64,000 nt of DNA from Zygnema circumcarinatum. Taxonomy: Eukaryota > Streptophyta > Zygnematophyceae > Zygnematales > Zygnemataceae. How positions within the stretch are numbered: position 1 is the stretch's first letter; the number at the start of each line of letters is the position of its first letter. Of this stretch, positions 47,159-59,584 are shown one piece after another. The stretch spans positions 5,856,162-5,920,161 of the forward strand of contig CM074804.1 of assembly GCA_037447605.1 (NCBI GenBank), in the 5' to 3' direction. The position numbers and the translations under genes were made by a program. A model generated the notes under the pieces. It was given only the letters and a program-made list of their open reading frames with translations, was not told where the DNA came from and did no database searches.

Positions 47159-49465
47159 ATGAGAGGTCCAGTCGTCTCCAGTAGGAAAGGCACAAAGCAG
47201 AGGAGAAACGGAAAACCTGAAGCCAATCGAGTGGAGATACGGCAGGAGGAAGAAGGAGAGGAGGATGGGAAGGGAGTGCAGGAGGAGAAGGATGCCGGGA
47301 ATTTCGAGGAAGAGGGAGGTGATAACGACTTGGACAATGGCGAGGAAGATGACGAAGAAGTAGAAGAGGAGGATATAAATGTCGATGAAAGAGCAAATAA
47401 GGCAGCACGCAAGGGGAAGTCTGTGGAGAAGAAGCGAAAATGTAGTGCGGTCACCTCGATTGATGTCTCATTTGAGGATGAGCAGGTGCGATTTTCTCGT
47501 CGTCAACAGTTGAGAGATTGTGGCCTTTGTGCTGAGGCCTCTGCTTTTCTATCCTCCAGTCAGCCTTATCTTCTCTCCATTCTGCAGGGTTGCTTTCGGA
47601 CATGGTGCGCTTGTTTGGCTGTGATGAAACTGCAATGTTTGATCATTGACGGCAAGAAGGTCTCTAGTGCTTCCATCTGCGCGTGATCTTACTGCAAAGG
47701 GGGTGCTTTTGGTAAACATTTGCTGTATGTGATTTTTTTGTTTGGGTAAATGTCATTCTCGTTGCTGCAGGAAATCCAAAGGGCAATGGTTGAACTGCCT
47801 GAAACACACCAAGAGGAGAAGGCTCGACTACTAAGCCATTATGTGGATTCTTTTGCTTATTGGAAGTTTCAACTGGGGTAAGAAGTTTTGCCATTTATCT
47901 CTCACTGAAATACTTTGAGCAATTAATGCAACATCGTAGCCAATTTTATTTCTGAATTCTGCAATCGCCATAATCCTGTGCAGGCATGGCTTCAATCTTC
48001 TCTTTTATGGCTTTGGATCTAAACGAGGTTTACTTGAGCAGTTTGCATCAGAGGCGCTCACTGATGGCGCTGCTGTTGTGGTTAACGGCTTCCTGCCCAA
48101 CATCAATCTGAAGCAGGTAAATTCTAATGTCAGGAGACATTTTATTCGTCTAAGATGTTTGCGGTTGCCCACCAACGTTATCAATCACAAAGCGCCTCAT
48201 GTCAGTGACGGGAATCAGGATGAAGTAACAATGTTTAGTTTCTTGCAACTCGTTGCGTATTTTAGCGACAGTGTGGTTTCCGTATGCCCAGCATTGTTTC
48301 TCTCTTGCCCAGGAAAAAAAGTACGGAAACTGCTGATGCTTTAATTTTACAATATGTGCAGGTGTTGACTATCATCTCAGACCTCATCTGGCAGCAAGTA
48401 AAGGAAAAAATGGCTGAGGAGGAGCAGCCATCAAGTTCCAGCACTATGGAAGAGCTTCTCTCTTTCCTCGCTCAGCAAGATGGTGGTGCCTATCTCTATC
48501 TTATCCTTCACAATATAGATGGCCCTTCTTTGAGGACGATTGAAGTGCAACGTACCTTAGCGGCCATGGCTGCCTGCTCTTGTGTGCGGCTCCTGGCGTC
48601 CATTGATAATGTGACTGCACCCCTATGTGAGTGTTTGCTTTCCACTCTCAACGCCTCTGCCATGTTCATACATGTTAGCTTAGCAACTTTGCCACACAAG
48701 GCTAACTGTTGGACGGTCCCGGCGTCTTTTACTACCTAACCTCTCGGGCTAGCTTGTGTATGTACCTTGCTTCAGCTGTTACCTTCAACGCCTGACGCTT
48801 GCATTCAATCTTCGTTGTTATCCTTGCCTTGTAAAAATGTCCAGAGCAGTGCGATGGAATCCCAACCTGATTGTGGGTGACGCCAGTGTGGGATAAGCAG
48901 ATGGCAACTACACAGCTGAACTGGTGGTGGCAGCATACTCCAACCTATGCGAACTATGCGGCTGAAGCTGCCCTAATCCCTCCCCTGCTAACCTCTAAAG
49001 GAGACAGAAGAGGAGCTCGAAGTGCAGCCGTAGTCTTGCGGAGTTTAACGCCAAACGCTCGCAGCGTTTTCCGCTTATTGGCTGAGTTCCAACTTAAGCA
49101 TCCGGAGGAAGCAGGTGAGGAGGAGGATGAGAGTACAGGGAGCAGAGAATGCTTGGATGCTCTGAGGCCATTAAGCATAAGTTTAAGTGTTCACTGGGAT
49201 TGAATTCTTATTTTACATGAAGCTGAAACTGACCCTTCTTATTCTCGGTGCAGGTTTGCCCTTTCATCGCTGGTACACCCTCTGCCGTGAGAAGTTTCTC
49301 GTGAGCAGCGAGCCGACCCTGCGCGCCCATCAGACGGAGTTTCGAGATCACGAGCTGCTCCGCACAAAGCGGGGGGCTGATGGGCGGGACTGCCTCTACA
49401 TTCCTCTGCCAGCCCAGTCTTTATCGCGATTGTTAGAGGAAATGGAAGGTGCTGCTGATGCATAG
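47159..49465 (+). CDS. ORC2: Origin recognition complex subunit 2
   Basis: ORC2 is a subunit of the complex that marks replication origins. Exons: 47159..47485, 47588..47659, 47771..47877, 47984..48116, 48362..48626, 48887..49114, 49254..49465. They total 1344 nt, 447 residues, in phase. The N-terminal 130 residues are basic and acidic with low complexity. The core starts at [18 protein letters not shown] and shows [99 protein letters not shown] and the end [20 protein letters not shown] with [16 protein letters not shown]. This order matches plant and animal ORC2. The intron 47486..47587 is 102 nt, in phase and without a stop, so it may be retained, adding 34 residues. The start choice at 47159 is the first ATG in frame. 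Confidence 0.93.
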
Positions 49466-49810
49466 CTTGAAGAGTCCACAGCTTGGTGACTTCTTACATA
49501 GTCCGTCAGCTTTTGTGGGCAAGAGAGGACCATCAATGATAAAGGCTTTGAGCTTCTGTGCCAAGAGTTCCGTACTGTTTATGTCCACCCTCCAGCTGGG
49601 CAAGAATGAAGACAGGGCCATTTTTTTTCATTCACATCACGCGCTGCTCTTGGTTTTACATGGACCTGCTCTTTCTGAAGTAACCGATTCTGACCCTCTC
49701 CTGCTTGCTCATGCGAACGATGGCTTCCCATGGCGAGCGTGCTTGTTCGGCTGGTTGCGGGGGTCCTCCCGGGCATGGACTGTGCTTGTGCGCGATACAC
49801 CTGCGCGCTC

Positions 49811-50190
49811 CGCTCCTCTCCTCTCCTCTCCTCTCCTCTCCTCTCCTCTCCTCTCCTCTCCTCTCCTCTCCTCTCCCTCTCCTCTCCTCTCCTCTCCTCT
49901 CCTCTCCTCTCCTCTCCTCTCCTCTCCTCTCCTCTCCTCTCCTCTCCTCTCCTCTCCTCTCCTCTCTCTCCTCTCCTCTCCTCTCCTCTCCTCTCCTCTC
50001 CTCTCCTCTCCCTCTCCTCTCCTCTCTCCTCTCCTCTCCTCTCCTCTCCTCTCCTCTCCTCTCCTCTCTCCTCTCCTCCTCCTCTCCTCTCCTCTCCTCT
50101 CCTCTCTCTCCTCTCCTCTCCTCCTCTCCTCTCCTCTCCCTCTCCTCTCCTCTCCTCTCCTCTCCTCTCCTCTTCTCCCTCACCTCTCCT
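49811..50190. repeat. CTCTC/CTCTCC satellite, about 380 bp
   Basis: The plus strand is a nearly unbroken run of CTCTC pentamers (ctctcctctc) with interruptions of three to four bases (tctctct, ctcccc). The length in the assembly is likely unreliable. The long open frames across it on both strands are repeat artefacts. Confidence 0.95.
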
Positions 50191-50359
50191 CTTCTCTCCC
50201 ACCATTGCGGTCTGCGCATTCGCTCCCGGGGCCGTTCCCTTCTCACACGAGGGCCTCCCTCCCTCGCGGGTCGCCCTGCGCGGGCCTGAGTTCGACCTCC
50301 TTCCCGCCCTCTTCAGCCGCACACTCACTCCTCTCTCACGAGGAGAGCGCAGGTCGGAC

Positions 50360-50645
50360 CGTTGGATCAACCATTCGAATGCTTGCGAACAATTGATTCA
50401 CGACGCAGCCAACCTTTGCCAATGGCTGCAGTCATTGGATGCCAATGGTTGTCAACTGATGAAATGGTTTGCGAAACATTGGCCGTCCAACTATTGGATG
50501 CCAATGGTTGCCAATCACTGGATTCATCATTGGTTGCGTCCGATGGTTGCGAACCATTGGCCTTCCAACCATTGGATGCCAATGGTTGCCAACCATTGGA
50601 TGCCAATGGTTGCCAACCATTGGATGCCAATGGTTGTCCAGCCGT
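50360..50645. repeat. Palindromic CCAATGGTTG array (24-bp period)
   Basis: Units of ccaaccattggatgccaatg followed by gttg repeat exactly three times with a 24-bp step from about 50566 to 50636. Looser copies extend back to about 50380. Each unit contains the self-complementary pair CCAATGGTTG / CCAACCATTGG. It is the third locus of this word in the window. Confidence 0.85.
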
Positions 50646-50948
50646 CGATCCCATGGTCTTGTACCCTGCCTCGGTCCCGCGTCCCTCTCAAGTCAAATAG
50701 TTGCCGTACACATCCGGTCCAGACAATGTACGGACCCAGCATACTCCAAGAAGATACGATATATCACAATATGTCCCGCGATACTGCCGACGAGTCCCCG
50801 GCGGTGCGCGGCGCGGTCCCGCGGGCCAATCGCGGCGCGGGGCGGCGCGGCGCCACGCGGCGGGCGGGGCCGGGCCGGGCTGGGCTTCACTTGTACCGCG
50901 GGCCCCCGGCTAACGGGAAGGAGGGAGGGAGCAGAGCGGAGAGAGAGG
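50646..50948. promoter_or_regulatory. PLAC8 upstream region, GC-rich
   Basis: This GC-rich stretch (about 50800-50900) directly precedes the PLAC8 start. It contains gccgtacacatccgg and aatgtacggaccc (about 50702-50740). The promoter is inferred only from position. Confidence 0.35.
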
Positions 50949-52985
50949 ATGGCGCCCTCGCCCTCGCTCTCGCCCTCAGCCTCGGCCTCGCCCTCCGCGC
51001 GGTGGACGACGGGCCTCTGCGGGTGCAGCGAGGACTGCGCGATCTGTGAGTCGCCGCCAGGCAGCCCCAACCAAGCCCGAGCCTCACGCCGGCGCGGATA
51101 CCGGGGGGGGGAGGGGGGGGAGAGGCGGGTGCGGAGTAGAGGGAGGGGAGAATGCTTTTCGGTGAAGGCAAGGTAGCAGGAATGAGCCATGTATTTTTCT
51201 CAATTGTGAGGTGTCCTTATGAGGATACGTGTCTACAATGAGGCAATTCGCTCATTACATGCTGAATGATCAAGATTATGCAGGAAAAGATGGTTGGCTT
51301 GGCAATCCTTTGAGACAATTAGTAAAGTGTCTAACTCGCATTGAAGAGGAGGCGTGCTGCAGGCTGGTGCACTTTATTCTGTCCGTGCGTGCAAATAGGG
51401 CGCAACATTGAAATCATTACGGATGGCGGCCAGGGTGCGTCTCACAAACTCTTTACCTAGACATTCATATTCTGCAGGAGCTATCATTTGGGTGCTTCAT
51501 AAGGCAATGCGCGCAGATAAGGCACGAAGAAAATGCAAAAGCGCCTCCTTTTTTCATGCGCACTCTCTGCTATTCCTTTCACTGCAATTACCATGCTGAG
51601 CACATCCCTCTAGCAGCTGGAAACTAAGGCAGGATGGTCCCTCTTGTCCTTGTTGAACTGAGCACAAGGATCACTTGGGTGCACCTTCGTTTTCAGGTCA
51701 TGTTGTTGAAAAGCTAATAGAGATGCTATGAGTGCTTCGACTGTTTTTCCACTGCATACGAATAATAGCACACTATAGACAATATGGATAAGGAAAATGG
51801 ACAGCTCACTTTTGACTTTGATCCGTGGGAAAAAAGCTAGTAATCGGATTGAGACTCCTATGCCTCAGACCGAGGAGTCTCAAGCAAACAAACAGACAAG
51901 GGGTGCCTAAAGGCAGCACAGAGATTTCATTTCTATTTAGCGCTATGATTATTGTGGAAATATAACGTGTTCGACTACAATCCTGTATCCGTTCATGTTT
52001 AGCTTTGAAGATAATGTGGGACTCAGTTTCGACTGTGTGTGCATAGAAATGGTATTGTACATATCGAAGGGTTCAGATCCTGGCAAAGATGTCCGTATAT
52101 GATGAGGTTCTACATCTTGTCATGTCGTGGAAAAAAATTGAATTGAATAAAGGTGACCTAGACATCCATCTTCTAAGTGAGCTATGCTGATGCCATTGAG
52201 GGTGATGATGGTCATCGTGATTAGATAAAGGCCGTATGTCATATGGACGGATGTCCTCAGACACAGGCAGCTTTATCCCCTTTTGCTCGACACAAATGTA
52301 CCAATTCATAAATAAGGAAACTCTTCCAGTCTGATGCAGTTAGTCATGTTTTGCAGAGAGGTAGTGACCCTGCAGTGAGCTGCAGACTATCAGCTTGTTA
52401 TGACTACTGCCAGGACGAGGGTAATGTCAGGTCGATTTGTGAACCAGGCTCCCCTCTCTAACATTGGAAATCCGATTTTTCCATTCTCTATCTGATGTGG
52501 TGCGCTTGCCATCTTTCAGACTGTTGCACCGCCGGATGCTTGTGGTACATTGTCACTCTCTCCACTGGGGGTCTTTTGAGTTGCGTCTACACGTGCACAT
52601 TTCGCGGGCAGCTGCGCAGAAAGTATGCCCTGCCCGAAGCACCATGTAACGACTTCTTGCTTCACGTCTTCTGCGCGGCCTGCGCCATCTGCCAGGAGGG
52701 TCGCGAGCTCAAGAACCGTGGCTGGGACCCTGCACTGGGTATAGTTCCTGCTGAAACTCCTAAGGGCCCTGCATGCAGGCTGGTAATGTTTACTGAATTG
52801 CGGTATTGTGCCCGGAGAATCGCCATGCTTTTTCAGTTCAGTAGGCTTTCCCTATCTCGTCGAATGTAGTTCTGATGCATTGTTGACGTCATCTTCCGTT
52901 CCGTTCTGCAGGGTATCCTGGCAATATTGTCCAATTTCAGGACCTCAGCAGGCCGCCACCCTCCATGGAGATGTGTAAAATGTGA
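50949..52985 (+). CDS. PLAC8-domain (PCR/FWL-like) membrane protein
   Basis: PLAC8 proteins are small Cys-rich membrane proteins; plant members include metal transport and growth-control factors. Exons: 50949..51045, 52520..52738, 52912..52985. They sum to 390 nt, 129 residues, in phase. The start MAPSPSLSPSASASPSARWT leads to TGLCGCSEDCAI. Exon 2 gives CCTAGCLWYIVTLSTGGLLS, YTCTFRGQLRRKYALPEAPC, then NDFLLHVFCAACAICQEGRE and LKNRGWDPALG, the family's second half. The end is PPPSMEMCKM. The usual CPC-containing piece between CxxDC and the second Cys cluster is missing from this model. I found no exon for it in the 1.47-kb first intron. The gene may be misjoined or use an exon I failed to see. 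The second half is certain; the full model is not. Confidence 0.7.
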
Positions 52986-54606
52986 TCCTGACGCGCTAAT
53001 GACGCCTGTCAGTCCCACTCCCCTATTTCCCGTCACGTACTTGTGACCTTCTCCATTTATGTACAGCCTATTGTACATAACAGCGCTTGCCAAGCGAGCA
53101 AGCAGAGGCTTTTGTTCTTGCCCTTCGTCCCTCACTTTTTGTTCGTTAGTTTGTTTGCTTGTATACTGTTTTCCTCCTGGAACTGCCGATTACAATCGCA
53201 GCTTTAGCACATTCTATTTGGGCATGTGAGTGTGCTACTCGCCACTAGTGCTTGCTTAGCTTCTGGCGGTTGTCTATTGGGACTGCTGTCAAATACTCAG
53301 GTCTTAGCCATAGTTATAGGCCAAATTTCTATGATAAAGCTCCCTTGTAGACCGCTTGGGAAATGTTTCCAGTAAGGTTAGTTCTCCCAAAGCAGGTAGC
53401 TGCGTTGCAGCGGCATAATTTTGCGGCCCAAGTAAGCAGTTGTTGATGTACAAAGAAGAATAATTATGATTATTTCTTCGTTAATATATGTTCGAACTTT
53501 AATTCGGCTTCAAATGTTGCTACCACACTTCGATGAGCTGGTTGCAGTCCTTTTTCTGACCTCGGGGCTGAAGGAAAAAAAACTGAAATGCAAGGACCTT
53601 TCTGAGTGGTCCCATTTATTTTTATTGCTTCAAACATTTGTGGACCCAAAATCAATGATCAGTCAAAAGTCATGTCACTAGCTGCAGCACACGGCGACGA
53701 ACGGGTTAAACCTGTACAAGTTGGATGCTTTCCATCTGCCAAACCAACGACCAGGCTTTGCTTGAACAGGTCACTCGACTACGATCTGACAATAGATCGC
53801 AAGGTTGCTACTTGCTGGCCCTTTTCACGGGACCTACTCCTTTGGACCTGCCTTGAGTGAAACAAAATTTTGGACTCCCTCAACTTTCCCCAGCTCAATT
53901 TGGACCAATTGCAAGTCCAACCGTCAAGGAACTTCCAATCCGGTAATACACTTTCTCGACCTCCTTCAGATCAACTCCATGTCACCGTAGTAGTTGCCAA
54001 CTGCCATACTCCACATGCTGCTGGAAAACAACATGCCGCAACATGCGCAACCAAGGCGAAGGTGGAGGCAGCGTCGGTGAGGCTACCTAGTAGCTGAGGT
54101 GGCCACATCTCCATCATGCCTGTGTCGTCCGGCCAGTCGTAATCTATCCATCAGAAGGGGGCGAAATGAGGAACACGCCGAGCCTCCCGCCGAGCAGCTC
54201 CATAGCAATCGGAAGTGTCACGCTTTCCAAGGCCGTCAAATGGAGCAGTGGTTGGCAGCAAGAGCGAACTGTGTGGAGCTATCCCCCTTGTGGGCGTTAT
54301 AGAGTGACACACCTACTAACAGCCCAAAGACATAGCAGCTGAGACTCGGGGGTCGGCTGTAAGGCAGCAGAGAGGCCGCAGAGACCGCTTTCCCCTGTTC
54401 GGTGAAATGACATCGTTCCTTAGTCATCAGGCCGACTCCTTGTGCACTATTTCCAAAGGGGTAAACAACTGCAGTTGGCATAACGACCCGGTCCTCCACG
54501 GACTGCAGGATCTCCCTGCTCCCATGTCACGAAACACACTGGCGGAAGCGTGCTTTGTACGAAATGAAGGGAGGTTATGACGCTCTCCAAAGCTTTTCCA
54601 GAAAAT
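52986..54606. other. Spacer between PLAC8 and the choline-transporter-like gene
   Basis: The two genes are convergent here, so the region holds both 3' UTRs. No supported gene, repeat or RNA was seen. Confidence 0.4.
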
Positions 54607-57600
54607 TTAACTTGCCACGATTTGTGGCTGAGGAGGCAACAACACGGGAAGGGGCATTGTTCGAGTGCGGTTTTGTGTGCCTGACCCTAATGATCTCCCG
54701 CTTCGATGCTGGAGTCTGATGTGAAGCGCTTCAGCCATCTGAGCGGCGAAATCAGCATCCACACGCCCAATCAAAGTGGGATCGTCCGCGTACATCACAT
54801 AGATTGCGGTGACTGTACTCGATATTGAAACCATTGTGATGCCAATCTGTCAGAGACGAGCCCCGATACAGCTCACCAAAGTCAGTTCAAGCAAAACAAA
54901 GCCATATTCTTTGCATACAAGCAGAGACAACCTTCGTGCAACTGGAGTGTCCTTGTAGGTCATAACTGTCAACAAACTTAAGGTACCCTTGCCTGGCGGC
55001 TGAATATCTCTGCTGCGAAGTCCAGATAACCAGAAAGATACAACTCCATCTTTGAGGTAGAAAACTGCAACACTCAGGCTGACTACCTCTGTTGCGAATA
55101 ACCAGAAAGATACAACATCGACCTTGAGGGGAAAAAACTGCAACACTCAGGCCATAGGACAGATCCCGGATTTCAAATAATTGCACTTATACACTGCATG
55201 CTGCATCCCCTCGTAGAAGTATGCGAAAACAAGTTTCAACGTTTACTGTTTCCCCCTTCCTGCTGCTCTCGATATCATCCATTGCTGAAAAATCACTTCT
55301 GAAAAACTGCATTCTGGTGCTTGTACAAAATTTCTGCAGCACTCCGAGTGAAAAAGGGGTCAACGTGACGGTGTGCTTACAGTCATTGCTCCCATGAGCA
55401 TGGAAGTCGCCCCAACCATGACGACATATTCACTCTTCACGAACCAACACCAGCAGCCAACTGCAGTCCCAATCATCAACGCCCCCAACACCATCACCAT
55501 GATAAGCACCGCTCCAGTAAGGTCATATGCGATCAGAGCTTCCATTCCAGTAGATTGAAAGAGTTCCCAAACATCGCGAGATGCATGGTTGAATCCTTTT
55601 CCGTGAATTGCAACCTGTCAGAGACAATCGGGAGCACACTTATCAGTGCTTGGACACAGCAACAATCAGTGCTGCACACATCATAAAGCCAAAGAAAGTG
55701 TATTGTGCACTGAACACCCTCTTGCCCTCTGGCCCTAAGAAAAAAAGGGGGGAGGTGGGGGGGAGAGCAATACACAAGTTCAATTTTCTTTCACTTCATG
55801 AAGAAGGCCTACATAGTCAATAGTCATGCTGCCTGAGTTTCCAAACTGCGGGGGACTGCATGTTCATGCAAAGTCAGGTATAGCAGTGAGGACGAAGGAA
55901 GGTTAAGCACGGGGACCTCTACAAAGCCGTACTTGTTGAAGAAGCGCACAAGTGTTTCTACGAGATTGAAGAGCGCATCCACACAGCAAAGCATGCACTC
56001 ATTGCGGCCACAACGGGCTCGCAGCCCTCGAATCTGTTCATACAATAACATATACCAATCAGTTCAAAGCACGTGTTTGATTGAGATGATCTCCCAATTA
56101 TTATAAAGACAATGGAATAATACACAGGTTTTTTGTTAGATGCAACAGGATCCTTTAAGAGGCCAAGAACTCATCATCGTCATTCAAGCGATGTATTTAA
56201 CAAAGAGTGGCGAGATACAATGGCAGGATATAGACAACAGGTGGATGGCTCTTTACGTGTCTGTAATAGTTCAACCTGGTTCAATGTCGAGCCAATGTTT
56301 CAGAGACAACAGGCGCTTGGTGAAGTAAACAAAGCAATCAGAATCCTAATAGAATGATCGAAAGGCTTCAGCCAATTACCAAGTAATAAAAGAATCTGGC
56401 CATTAACAGAAAAGGAAGAGTTTGGATAGTCTCGCTGAGCATCATTAAGACAGGATAATAGGATTTTATTTTTTAATAGGGCTCTTTCATAGCCTCTAGG
56501 CTATACCAAACCAAAAGCCTATTCTGCTGCAGCATGCGCATGGAAGACTATTCTCAGGTCTACTCATAACCTAAAGTCAGACACAGAAGCATTCACCAAC
56601 AGCCTCAGAAAACGCAGAGAAGCAAACTTGCCCTACAATTATTCTGCGGAACACAGGGCAGAATACTTACAGTCCAACGGAGAGTGCGGATGGCAGCTGT
56701 GAAAAGTGAGCCATAGCAGATGGATCCAAGTGACACAGTCAGAATATAATACAAAGCTTGCAGAGTGGGGTATTTTGGAAGAGGCTGTGCGCCTTCCAGG
56801 CCTGAAGTCAAATGCATAGCAATGCTGCCTGCAACAGTAGAATGCACCGTGTTGCAGAAGACTGCCCCGGTCCAGAATAGGCTGATGGAGAAAAGCTGTT
56901 GAGGGAGGTACACCGAGTCAAATCAACAACAGTACCATGTCAACCGTTTGCCATCTTTCCTTTACAAGTTGAGTTTCATTCATGCACTGCGCTATGCCTC
57001 CTCCATTCCATCGTCTATTCTCTTTACAAGACACAGCATGATATGTGAATAAAACTGTCAAAGCATACCCGCTGATCGATCAAGCAGCCAAGGATACACC
57101 CCTCAAACGCTTGCAATAATCTGCTGCCTTACCAGTATGATCCACCATTGGCTAGGTTGATTTTGCCGAAAAGCGACCACTCCTGAGATGCCAAATGTCC
57201 ACACCGCCAGCCATAACAAGAAGACAAGGACAAAACCGTACACAACCCACAATATGCCGGAAATCTTTTCAACCATCCCAACAGCTTTGCGCACCATAAG
57301 TTTAGTGAACCCAAGCCTGGCCCACAGCACCCACAATCTCTTGTGTTCAGGCGCAAGAGCAGATCAGATTAAATGCAACCAAAACTTTCCAGTGAATATC
57401 ACCTGTGGACTATAAGGCCTTGCGCCACTATAAGCTTATTACAGTAGAACGAGAATTGGGACGAAAGAAATACCTGTCCATAACAGCCACAGCGTACAAA
57501 AACTGCAGCAGAGCGCCGATGGCAAAGGCGACAGCCCAAAAGTATTCTTCATCCCAAAAGCAGAAAACAGAAATGACAGCCAAGTACGTGCATACGCCAT

Positions 57601-58854
57601 TTAGAGCGACCTTGATCATCTGGTCTGACTGCCATCGAAGCAGCCACAACCATATCCACGCCAACACACATGAGGCGGCAGCTCCCATTGCATACATCGG
57701 CCAAAAATCTTCCGTCTGATTCCGTGTTTGTTTGTGCCATCTTTGCCTTCCAAATCTGACGGAAACGTAGGCCACTACCGCCAAATGTGCGAGCCACAAA
57801 AGCAGCCAAAACACATCGCGAGGCCAACGTCTCCCTGCCTCCTGTGCTTGCAATATTCTGCCGAAAGACTGACTCCGTGGAGTGTCTAATTGACCATTGC
57901 TATCTCGACGTCCAACCTCCTCATCACCCTGCAGCACGTCGCACACAACGTAGGAGGAGAAAACTCAGCCTTGTGTTTACACGCAGGTGAAATGTTTGGG
58001 AGGTTCCCTCTTTGCTGCAGAAATTACTCTTTCTGAGATGCCAGTTGGCATAAGGTAAATGAACCACACACACATAACTTTACCAACATGGTTACATCTC
58101 TTCCTTTACCTTATTGCTACAAAACATATTGTCGGGATATTTTGCAATATCACGTCAGTTTCACTACATCGTGCAAGTGAGAACTATTTTTGTCCCAAGC
58201 TCTGACAGGCATCAGCAAGGGCGTTATAAAACTAACACGTTGAACGCTACAAGAAGGTTTGACATGATAGGAACCTTTGAGTAGTGCCAAAGTTACAATT
58301 CAGGCTTTTACGAGGCATTGCTGTAACAGAGCTGCAAAAGAATGACCCATATGATTGACCAGCTATTCAGAACTTGCAATACACATAAGAGTAAAAAGTG
58401 GTTTCAAGAGCACAATGTAGTCCAAACCTTCGTTTACAATGTAATATGAAGGTGCCAAAAAGCCACGAGTGAGGTAATGCCACGTTTCAGGCACATTCTA
58501 TTTTGAAAGGATAATATCAACTTAACAGAGAAAGGCCAAGTTGCCGTAAAGAAAAACATTGAGCCCCCTTGCAAACCGTCAATATGCTGACGGCAAGTAC
58601 GGACGCAGGTGTCATACAGAGAGCATGGGCGAAGGAAAACGAGCCGCAGCCTCAGACGTACTGCATACGTTCAACAATAAGCTCGACTTCCAGCATGTAA
58701 ATTCCATTATTGTGACATACTCCATTCCTCCAAGACCAAGAATTAACCTAAGAATAAAATTAGAAAATACCTCCTCCGGTGTGCTGTATGCATCGTCAGA
58801 CGCTTCCGATAGTTCGTCCGGTTCCGAAACGCCGTCAGCAGTGTCTCTCCGCAT
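54607..58854 (-). CDS. Choline transporter-like protein (CTL/SLC44)
   Basis: Members are multi-pass proteins of the Golgi, vesicles or plasma membrane; plant CTL1 affects choline homeostasis and vesicle traffic. Exons: 58854..58771, 57928..57474, 57337..57133, 56895..56671, 56033..55917, 55614..55381, 54846..54607. They total 1560 nt, 519 residues, in phase. The start is MRRDTADGVSEPDELSEASD. A first membrane segment (PRDVFWLLLWLAHLAVVAYV) is followed by several others. Family blocks include FTKLMVRKAVGMVEKISGIL, SISLFWTGAVFCNTVHSTVA, RNECMLCCVDALFNLVETLV, FFNKYGFVEVAIHGKGFNHA and YVMYADDPTLIGRVDADFA, the last in the expected C-terminal position. The end, rich in Arg and Pro, is LLPPQPQIVAS. 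About ten membrane segments are visible. The family call is firm; the substrate is not. A 73-bp tandem duplication lies in the last intron. Confidence 0.92.
55002..55154. repeat. Tandem duplication of about 73-77 bp in the last CTL intron
   Basis: The words aaccagaaagatacaac, tttgagg/cttgagg and aaaactgcaacactcaggc occur twice, at about 55029-55079 and 55102-55153. The units differ at a few positions. No function is suggested. Confidence 0.75.
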
Positions 58855-59584
58855 ATCCTCCTCTCAGCCCTCCTTTTGCCAATCTTACTACCACCTCAAC
58901 CATAAAAATCCTTTGTCTCCTATCCCAAAAACCGTGATAATCCCTACAAGCCCTACAATATCGCATCAATCATAGCCGTACGAACAAACCGCCTACCTGC
59001 AATCCTTTCCAACCTCGCCCATGCTGCCCCTCCCAAATAGCTCCCCCTTCACCTACCTCATCCCCCTGTAATCGCACCCAGAACGGCCTCCTTTCCAGTG
59101 CTTCGATGCGTGCGCAGCCTTCCTGAGCCCTCTTCCCCTCCTGCAGGCGAGCTCCTGCAGGCCTGGGACTGGGTCTTGCAAGGCTCCAGATTCCTTGCAA
59201 GCCAGCCGCAAGGCGGCCCCACCCGAGGCCTCCCCCTTGCAGCCGTCAGCGGGCTAGGACGCGCAGCTTCCGCGAAGGTGAGCCCCGCCGGCTCGCCGCC
59301 GGCGAATCCCTGCGGGACTCGGCTTGACCGTCACATGTGCAAAGGGCAGTTATGAAACCCGTCCAACCAGTGAGGGTGCGCTTTGCCACATGTGTCGTCC
59401 TCCATTACGCGCGGGAAAGGACGGGGTTATCTGCGGTGGATGTTCTGCTGACGTCACGCGAGGGCGGCACTCGCTGGCACAGCATTCGCTCAACAGCGAG
59501 CCTCTGTCGCGGCAGTATGATCGTACATAGTACGGACGCGGCTGAAGTACAGTACAGTACAGTGGGCTGGCTTCAGCAGAACTA
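58855..59584. other. CTL upstream spacer, GC-rich in its second half
   Basis: The left end should contain the CTL promoter. From 59100 to 59340 the sequence is GC-rich. A cluster of gtac words (cgtacatagtacggacgcg, gtacagtacagtacag) lies at 59524-59563. No gene recognised. Confidence 0.4.

Noticed and set aside
49449-50396. Long Leu/Ser-rich and Glu/Arg-rich open frames across the CTCTC array
   Set aside because: They translate a pentamer satellite; open frames follow from the repeat.
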